A DNA stretch of 64,000 nt, from positions 124,001-188,000 of the forward strand of contig NZ_LOEP01000016.1 of assembly GCF_001482285.1 (NCBI RefSeq), in the 5' to 3' direction. Source of the stretch: Haloferax sp. Q22 (GTDB taxonomy: Archaea > Halobacteriota > Halobacteria > Halobacteriales > Haloferacaceae). Positions 60,241-64,000 of the stretch are shown here, one piece after another (the stretch's first letter is position 1; the number at the start of each line of letters is the position of its first letter). Below the pieces are notes generated by a model. It made no database searches, was not told where the DNA came from, and was given only the letters and a program-made list of their open reading frames with translations. A program made the position numbers and the translations under genes.

Positions 60241-63163
60241 CGGATTCGACCCCCGCACGGGCGTCGACACGCGGTTCGGCGTGCTCGGAGAGGTTGGTCG
60301 GCGGTTCGCGCTCGCCGAGGAAGCGTTCCTTCTCCTCGTTGGAGCTGAACTCCGAGGTGAGGATGCGGTCGGCGATGTTCTCGACGTCGATGGGGTTCTC
60401 GTCGTCGGACGAGACCTTCACCGGACTCGTGCCGTCTTCGCCGAACTCGAACTGAACGATGGTCCCCGACGTGTCGCGGACGGAGCCGTCGTACTGTGCC
60501 TCGAGTTCGGAGAGGGCGTTGATGAGACGACGCTGCAGGTACCCGGACTTCGAGGTACGGACTGCGGTGTCGACCAGCCCTTCGCGGCCACCCATCGCGT
60601 GGAAGAAGAACTCGCGCGGCGTGAGGCCGGCGCGGTAGGAGTTCTCGACGAAGCCGTGGGCCTCGGCCGAGAGGTCGCCTTTCTGGTAGTGGCTCAGGGT
60701 GCGGCCCTCGTAGCCGCGGTTGATGCGCTCGCCCCGAACTGCCTGCTGGCCGACACAGCCGGCCATCTGGGTCAGGTTGAGCATGGACGCACGCGCGCCG
60801 GACTTCGACATCACGACCGCGGGGTTGTCCTCCTCGAAGTGATCCTCCGCGATTTCACCGGCGGAGTCGCGCGCCTTGCCGAGGCGCTGCATGATCTTCA
60901 TCTCCAGCGTCTCGTCGACGGAGCGACCCGGCAGGGACTCGAGTTCGCCCGCCTCGTAGATTTCGATGAGTTCCTGAATCTTGTCGTAGGCGGCGTCGAT
61001 GGCCTCGTCGACCTGCGCCGTCGCCTCGTCCGGGATGGACTCGTCGTCGATACCGATAGACAGCCCGAAGTGCATGATGGCGCGCATCGCGAGCGAGGCA
61101 ATCTCGTTGATGAAGATGCGCGAGCGCGTCTTCGAGTAGTCCTTGGCGAGGGCGTCGACGATTTCGCCGCCGAACGCGCCGACTGCGTCCTCGTCGATGG
61201 TGCCCTGCGTGAGTTGGCCGTCCTCGATGGTGACCGTGTCGCCGACCTTCGAGGTGAACTCCATGTTCAGGTCGTCCGGCAGGAGCTCGGAGAAGATCTG
61301 CTGGCCGGTCCAGTAGGGCTGGCCGTTGTCGTTTTCGCCCGCGGGCTCGGGGAGCGTGTCCACGCGCGTCGCGCGGAGCAGGTCGAGCGCCTGCGTCTCG
61401 ACGAACTCGGGGTTGTCGTGAGTGAGCAGGTAGGTGCCCGAGATGTGGTCCTGAATCGCGCCGATGATGTTCTCACCGAAGCGCGGCGAGAGAATCTGCT
61501 CTTGGACGCGCATGAGGACGCGCGCCTCGGCACGGGCCTCCTCGTTCTGGAGGGCGTGCATGTTCATCTCGTCGCCGTCGAAGTCGGCGTTGTACGGCGG
61601 GCAGACGACGGTGTTCAGGCGGAACGTCTTGTACGGCATCACGACGACTTCGTGCGCCATGATGGACATCCGGTGCAGCGACGGCTGTCGGTTGAAGATG
61701 ACGATGTCGCCGTCGACGAGGTGGCGGTTGACCTCCCAGCCGAGTTCGACCTTCTCCGCGAGTTCCTCGCAGTTCTTCTCTGTCACCTTCAGGCGGCGAC
61801 CGTCCGGGCGGCGGACGTAGTTCGCGCCGGGGTGGCTCTCGGGTCCGTTACGGACGTACTGTCGAGCCTCGTCGATGTTACGCTCGGTGACGTTCATCGT
61901 CTGGGTCATCTCGGACGCGACGCGGTCCGGGACGCCGACCTCGTTCAGAGAGAGCGTCGGGTCCGGCGAGATGACGGTACGCGCCGAGAAGTTGACGCGC
62001 TTGCCGGACAGGGAGCCGCGGAAGCGACCCTCCTTGCCCTTCAGGCGCTGACTGAGCGTCTTCAGCGGGCGGCCGGAGCGGTGGCGCGCCGGCGGCGTGC
62101 CCGAAATCTCGTTGTCGATGAACGTGGTGACGTGGTACTGGAGCAGTTCCCACAGGTCCTCGATAATCAGCTGCGGGGCACCCGCCTCGCGGTTCTCCAT
62201 GAACCGCTGGTTGATGCGGATGATGTCCACGAGCTTGTGGGTCAGGTCGTCCTCGGAGCGCTGGCCGTTGTCCAGCGTGATGGAGGGACGCGCCGTGACC
62301 GGCGGGACGGGGAGGACGGTCAGAATCATCCACTCGGGGCGCGACCGGTCGGGGTCGATGCCGAGCGTGATGAGGTCCTCGTCCGGTATGTCCTCGAACC
62401 AGTCGCGGATGTCCGAGGGCATCAGCTTGTTCATGTCCTCTTCGGTGAGGTCGAGGTCAAGCGCCTTTTCGAGCGCCTTGCGGTCGTCGCCGACCGGGCG
62501 GAACTCGCCGGCGAGCACCTGGTTGACGCGCTCGGCGTCGAGTCCGGTCTCGTTGGCGAGGGTGACGGGGTCGACGCCCTCGTCGTCCTCGTCGTCGGGG
62601 TCCGGCTGCATCGCTTCGGCGATGCGCTCGGAGTAGTCCCCGGCGAGCACGTTCTGGACCTCGTAGTAGGTCGTCGGCTTCTCGTGTTTGATGTCGTGCT
62701 GCGGCGAGCCGCAGTGGGGACAGCGGTGGGCCTTGCGGGCCTGCCGGACCGCCGACTTCATCACGTCGCTCCAGTCGTCGCCGAGTTCCTTCGTGCGACC
62801 GAGCTTGTCGCGGTACTCGTCTGCCTCCTCCTGGGTGAGCGAGAGGCGACCGCACTCGCGACACGTCGAGCGGAGCAGGCGGCGGATGAGCTTCGTGAAG
62901 CCGACGTGGATGACGGGCGCGGCCAGTTCGATGTGGCCGAAGTGCCCGTTACACGACCCGGAGTGCTGGCCGCAGGTGCGGCACTGCAGCCCGGGGTCGA
63001 TGACGCCCAGCCGCGGGTCCATGAGACCCATGTCGATTGGGTAGCCGTCGTCGTCGTAGGTGTCCGCGGTGATGACCTTCGTCGCGGACATGTCTCGGTA
63101 CGTCTCCGGGTCCATCAACCCGAACTGGATGCTGCCGATTTCTTTGGGTGTCTGAATTGACAT
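60233..63163 (-). CDS. rpoA1: RNA polymerase subunit A'
   Basis: 976 residues. Zinc sites [17 protein letters not shown] and CRECGRL...CPHCGSPQ near the N-terminus; the catalytic [12 protein letters not shown] magnesium motif is in the middle (about residue 530). Starts 6 bases after rpoB1 ends. An acidic insertion near [12 protein letters not shown] is typical of haloarchaea. Confidence 0.98.
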   Translation of the reverse strand: MSIQTPKEIGSIQFGLMDPETYRDMSATKVITADTYDDDGYPIDMGLMDPRLGVIDPGLQCRTCGQHSGSCNGHFGHIELAAPVIHVGFTKLIRRLLRSTCRECGRLSLTQEEADEYRDKLGRTKELGDDWSDVMKSAVRQARKAHRCPHCGSPQHDIKHEKPTTYYEVQNVLAGDYSERIAEAMQPDPDDEDDEGVDPVTLANETGLDAERVNQVLAGEFRPVGDDRKALEKALDLDLTEEDMNKLMPSDIRDWFEDIPDEDLITLGIDPDRSRPEWMILTVLPVPPVTARPSITLDNGQRSEDDLTHKLVDIIRINQRFMENREAGAPQLIIEDLWELLQYHVTTFIDNEISGTPPARHRSGRPLKTLSQRLKGKEGRFRGSLSGKRVNFSARTVISPDPTLSLNEVGVPDRVASEMTQTMNVTERNIDEARQYVRNGPESHPGANYVRRPDGRRLKVTEKNCEELAEKVELGWEVNRHLVDGDIVIFNRQPSLHRMSIMAHEVVVMPYKTFRLNTVVCPPYNADFDGDEMNMHALQNEEARAEARVLMRVQEQILSPRFGENIIGAIQDHISGTYLLTHDNPEFVETQALDLLRATRVDTLPEPAGENDNGQPYWTGQQIFSELLPDDLNMEFTSKVGDTVTIEDGQLTQGTIDEDAVGAFGGEIVDALAKDYSKTRSRIFINEIASLAMRAIMHFGLSIGIDDESIPDEATAQVDEAIDAAYDKIQELIEIYEAGELESLPGRSVDETLEMKIMQRLGKARDSAGEIAEDHFEEDNPAVVMSKSGARASMLNLTQMAGCVGQQAVRGERINRGYEGRTLSHYQKGDLSAEAHGFVENSYRAGLTPREFFFHAMGGREGLVDTAVRTSKSGYLQRRLINALSELEAQYDGSVRDTSGTIVQFEFGEDGTSPVKVSSDDENPIDVENIADRILTSEFSSNEEKERFLGEREPPTNLSEHAEPRVDARAGVESDD

Positions 63164-63169
63164 GAGTGG

Positions 63170-64000
63170 TTAGACCGCGTCCTTCAGTTCGATTCGCGGC
63201 CGGACGCCGAGCGCGACCATCTCGTCGAGGAGCAGCTTGAACGCGTAGCTGATCTCGATCTCGTGGATGTTGTCCTCGTCGCCGGTGACCGGGTCGTAGA
63301 TGCGGCGCTGGTCGCGGTCCTCGACGGCGACCATGCCGGTGTCGGCGGAGATGTAGACCTTCTCCTTGTCGGAGGAGTCGAGCAGGCGCTCCTGGAGCAC
63401 CATCGCGGCACCGTGGCCGATGACGGTGTCACGCTCCATCTCCCCGAGACGGAGGCCACCCTCGCGGGCGCGCCCCTCCGTCGGCTGGCGGGTGAGCACC
63501 TGCACGGGACCGCGTGAGCGGGCGTGCAGCTTGTTGCTCACCATGTGGTACAGCTTGTGGTAGAAGATGATGCCGACGAAGATTTCGGCCTCGATCTTCT
63601 CGCCGGTGACGCCGGAGTACATGACCTCCTTGCCGGAGGACATGAACCCGCGCTCTTCGAGCGCCGAGCGGAGTTCCTCTTCGTTTTCGCCCTGGAAGGC
63701 GGTGCCGTCGACGCGGCGGCCTTCGAGCGCGCCGACCTTGCCGCCGAGCATCTCCAGCACGTGGCCGACCGTCATCCGCGACGGCAGGGCGTGCGGGTTG
63801 AGCACGAGGTCGGGAACGACGCCGTCGGCGGTGAAGGGCATGTCCTCCTGGGGTGCCAGGTGGCCCACGACGCCCTTCTGTCCGTGACGGGACGCGAACT
63901 TGTCGCCGAGTTCCGGAACGCGCTGGTCGCGGACGGACACCTTGGCGAGTTTCGAGCCGTCTTCGCCCTCCATGAGGGTGACCGTGTCCACGACGCCGGA
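63170..64000 (-). CDS. rpoB1: RNA polymerase subunit B' (C-terminal part; runs off window)
   Basis: The frame is open to the window edge (276 residues visible). [24 protein letters not shown] is the highly conserved hybrid-binding region of the second-largest subunit; [11 protein letters not shown] and YKLLLDEM-like [15 protein letters not shown] close the protein. The gene begins outside the window. Upstream of rpoA1 in the usual order. Confidence 0.97.
   Translation of the reverse strand, partial: SGVVDTVTLMEGEDGSKLAKVSVRDQRVPELGDKFASRHGQKGVVGHLAPQEDMPFTADGVVPDLVLNPHALPSRMTVGHVLEMLGGKVGALEGRRVDGTAFQGENEEELRSALEERGFMSSGKEVMYSGVTGEKIEAEIFVGIIFYHKLYHMVSNKLHARSRGPVQVLTRQPTEGRAREGGLRLGEMERDTVIGHGAAMVLQERLLDSSDKEKVYISADTGMVAVEDRDQRRIYDPVTGDEDNIHEIEISYAFKLLLDEMVALGVRPRIELKDAV

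Noticed and set aside
60281-63160. 959-codon plus-strand frame opposite rpoA1
   Set aside because: Mirror frame of the RNA polymerase gene.

Overview
The window is high-GC haloarchaeal chromosome, and gene content and order point to Haloferax. Evidence: very acidic proteins, leaderless genes with TATA boxes about 27 bases before the start codon, archaeal RNA polymerase, EF-1alpha and EF-2 genes, an RNase R-like protein lacking the cold-shock and S1 domains, and sepF beside uvrA, as described in Haloferax volcanii.

Region 1 (1-36.3 kb) is ordinary chromosome. It holds peptidases (M20, M32, a degenerate M24 protein, a PrsW-type protease), a UvrD-like helicase, a DASS-type transporter, riboflavin synthase, the RNA-binding protein FAU-1, a HAD hydrolase, a NifU-type Fe-S scaffold, a Tat-exported beta-propeller with a PGF-CTERM-like tail, a ROK glucokinase, UspA, a GcvT/YgfZ-like protein, a geranylgeranyl-reductase-family flavoprotein, an ABC exporter, a secreted COG1361 protein, uvrA, sepF, a PUA protein and rnr. 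Several short zinc-finger or membrane proteins sit among them.

Region 2 (36.3-48.1 kb) is accessory. An integrated element of about 11 kb lies between a 14-bp direct repeat at 37059-37072 and its copy in the 3' end of a tRNA-Ala(CGC) gene (48012-48025). It carries a tyrosine integrase at the left end, two ribbon-helix-helix regulators with palindromic operators, a leftward block with a genome-packaging-type ATPase, a PD-(D/E)XK-like nuclease and small zinc or membrane proteins, and a rightward, tightly overlapping block of probable virion genes (two beta-rich capsid candidates, a spike candidate and several single-pass membrane proteins). At the right end is another leftward block of three overlapping genes. 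The layout fits a tailless, membrane-containing icosahedral virus of the SH1/SNJ1 type (order Halopanivirales). An AT-rich segment inside it (about 38.4-40.1 kb) encodes a GHKL-type ATPase followed by a STAS-like protein. This looks like a partner-switch pair carried as viral cargo and is the most unusual thing in the window. Three overlapping micro-genes (49, 33 and 47 codons) and a 46-codon membrane protein in the element are easily missed.

Region 3 (48-64 kb) is conserved information-processing chromosome. Reading leftwards from the right edge: rpoB1 (partial), rpoA1, rpoA2, nusA, an MscS-type channel, rps12, rps7, EF-2, a cupredoxin (opposite strand), an ACT protein with homoserine dehydrogenase, EF-1alpha, rps10 and then tRNA-Ala. 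The provirus therefore sits directly downstream of an essential translation cluster and uses its tRNA as landing site.
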